A DNA stretch of 5,007 nt from an uncultured Clostridia bacterium (GTDB lineage: Bacteria; Bacillota; Clostridia; Lachnospirales; CAG-274): NCBI GenBank assembly GCA_910579745.1, contig CAJTVH010000035.1, forward strand, positions 1 to 5,007, given 5' to 3'. A program made the position numbers and the translations under genes. The number at the start of each line of letters is the position of its first letter. Position 1 is the stretch's first letter. Positions 4,686 through 5,007 of the stretch are shown one piece after another. The notes under the pieces were generated by a model. The model searched no databases, was not told where the DNA came from, and worked only from the letters and a program-made list of their open reading frames with translations.

Positions 4686-4706
4686 GCTTCATTGTCGGCT
4701 TTTTTT
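4681..4706 (+). terminator. Intrinsic terminator of the lysine riboswitch
   Basis: AGTCGGC (4681-4687) and GTCGGCT (4694-4700) form a 7-bp stem with two G-U pairs around a TTCATT loop. The 3' arm runs into a seven-T run (4700-4706). In DNA the arms look like a direct repeat, GTCGGC twice; only in plus-strand RNA do they pair, through the G-U wobbles. It lies 65 nt before the asd ATG, so lysine-bound RNA would stop here. Confidence 0.85.
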
Positions 4707-4771
4707 GTGCCATATTATAACGTAACAGATTTAAAATATATTAATATAATAAAATTAGGAGAGATTTAAAA

Positions 4772-5007
4772 ATGAAAAAAGTAAACTTAGCAGTTGTCGG
4801 CGCTACAGGTATGGTCGGAAGAACCTTTCTTAAAGTTCTTGAGGAAAAACAGCTTCCTATAGATAATTTTTATGTTTTCGCCTCAAAACGTTCAGCGGGG
4901 AAACCCATTACATTTAACGGAAAAGAATATGTTGTTGAAGAACTCAAAGAAGATTCATTTGATCGTGGAATTGACATAGCGTTATTTTCAGCGGGCGGAA
5001 GTACAAG
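4772..5007 (+). CDS. asd: Aspartate-semialdehyde dehydrogenase, N-terminal part
   Basis: The first 78 codons are present; the gene leaves the window on the right. The enzyme reduces aspartyl-4-phosphate to aspartate 4-semialdehyde with NADPH, the branch point toward diaminopimelate/lysine, threonine and methionine. The N-terminus MKKVNLAVVGATGMVGRTFL carries the nucleotide-binding GATGMVG loop (10-16). ASKRSAGK (37-44) is the usual phosphate/NADP-contact segment, and SAGGS (73-77) is the conserved turn after the second strand pair. The catalytic Cys lies beyond the window; full-length members are about 330-360 residues. AGGAGAG (4757-4763) is 8 nt before the ATG. Control by the lysine riboswitch upstream suggests that the pathway product represses it. 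Other lysine-pathway genes may follow. Confidence 0.97.
   Translation, partial: MKKVNLAVVGATGMVGRTFLKVLEEKQLPIDNFYVFASKRSAGKPITFNGKEYVVEELKEDSFDRGIDIALFSAGGST

Noticed and set aside
4461..4726. 9-bp inverted repeat GTTACGTTA (4461-4469) and TAACGTAAC (4718-4726) flanking the riboswitch
   Set aside because: In AT-rich DNA of this length one such 9-mer pair is roughly expected by chance, and the longer flanks do not match cleanly.

Overview
The window comes from a low-GC, spore-forming Firmicute, most likely of the class Clostridia. Four things support this: AT-rich intergenic DNA with strong GGAGG-type ribosome binding sites, the gene order rimP-nusA-ylxR-ylxQ, a small acid-soluble spore protein, and a lysine riboswitch in front of asd. 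No species-level call can be made from the sequence alone.

Layout. Positions 1-2367 hold the promoter-proximal half of the conserved transcription/translation operon on the minus strand. It has a strong promoter (2339-2367), a leader with a terminator-like hairpin (2282-2311), rimP, a 136-nt intergenic stretch with a second terminator-like hairpin and a possible 16-codon upstream ORF, then nusA, ylxR (rnpM) and the start of ylxQ. ylxQ leaves the window at base 1; infB would be expected next. Positions 2368-2665 are AT-rich and non-coding, with a perfect 15-bp inverted repeat just before a 57-residue four-cysteine protein of unknown function on the plus strand (2666-2839). That gene converges on a cytidylate-kinase-like gene (3011-3643, minus), with a 10-bp perfect hairpin between them. 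Divergent from the kinase gene is an alpha/beta-type spore protein gene (3908-4108, plus). A 366-nt non-coding stretch follows, containing a 68-nt two-part inverted repeat. The right end holds a consensus promoter, a complete lysine riboswitch with its expression platform, and the first 78 codons of asd.

How the parts work together. RimP (30S maturation), NusA (elongation, pausing, termination), YlxR/RnpM and the L7Ae-like YlxQ are RNA-binding proteins of the gene-expression machinery and are usually co-transcribed. The two terminator-like hairpins, one before rimP and one before nusA, are placed where NusA could attenuate its own synthesis. The asd unit makes aspartate semialdehyde, the precursor of diaminopimelate, lysine, threonine and methionine. 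Its leader can be folded by eye into a complete lysine-responsive terminator/antiterminator switch.

I see no mobile element, CRISPR array, defence system or rRNA/tRNA gene. The less ordinary items are the RNA switches, the two inverted repeats and the small cysteine protein. Most of the window is conserved housekeeping sequence, and I do not claim a wholly new system in it.
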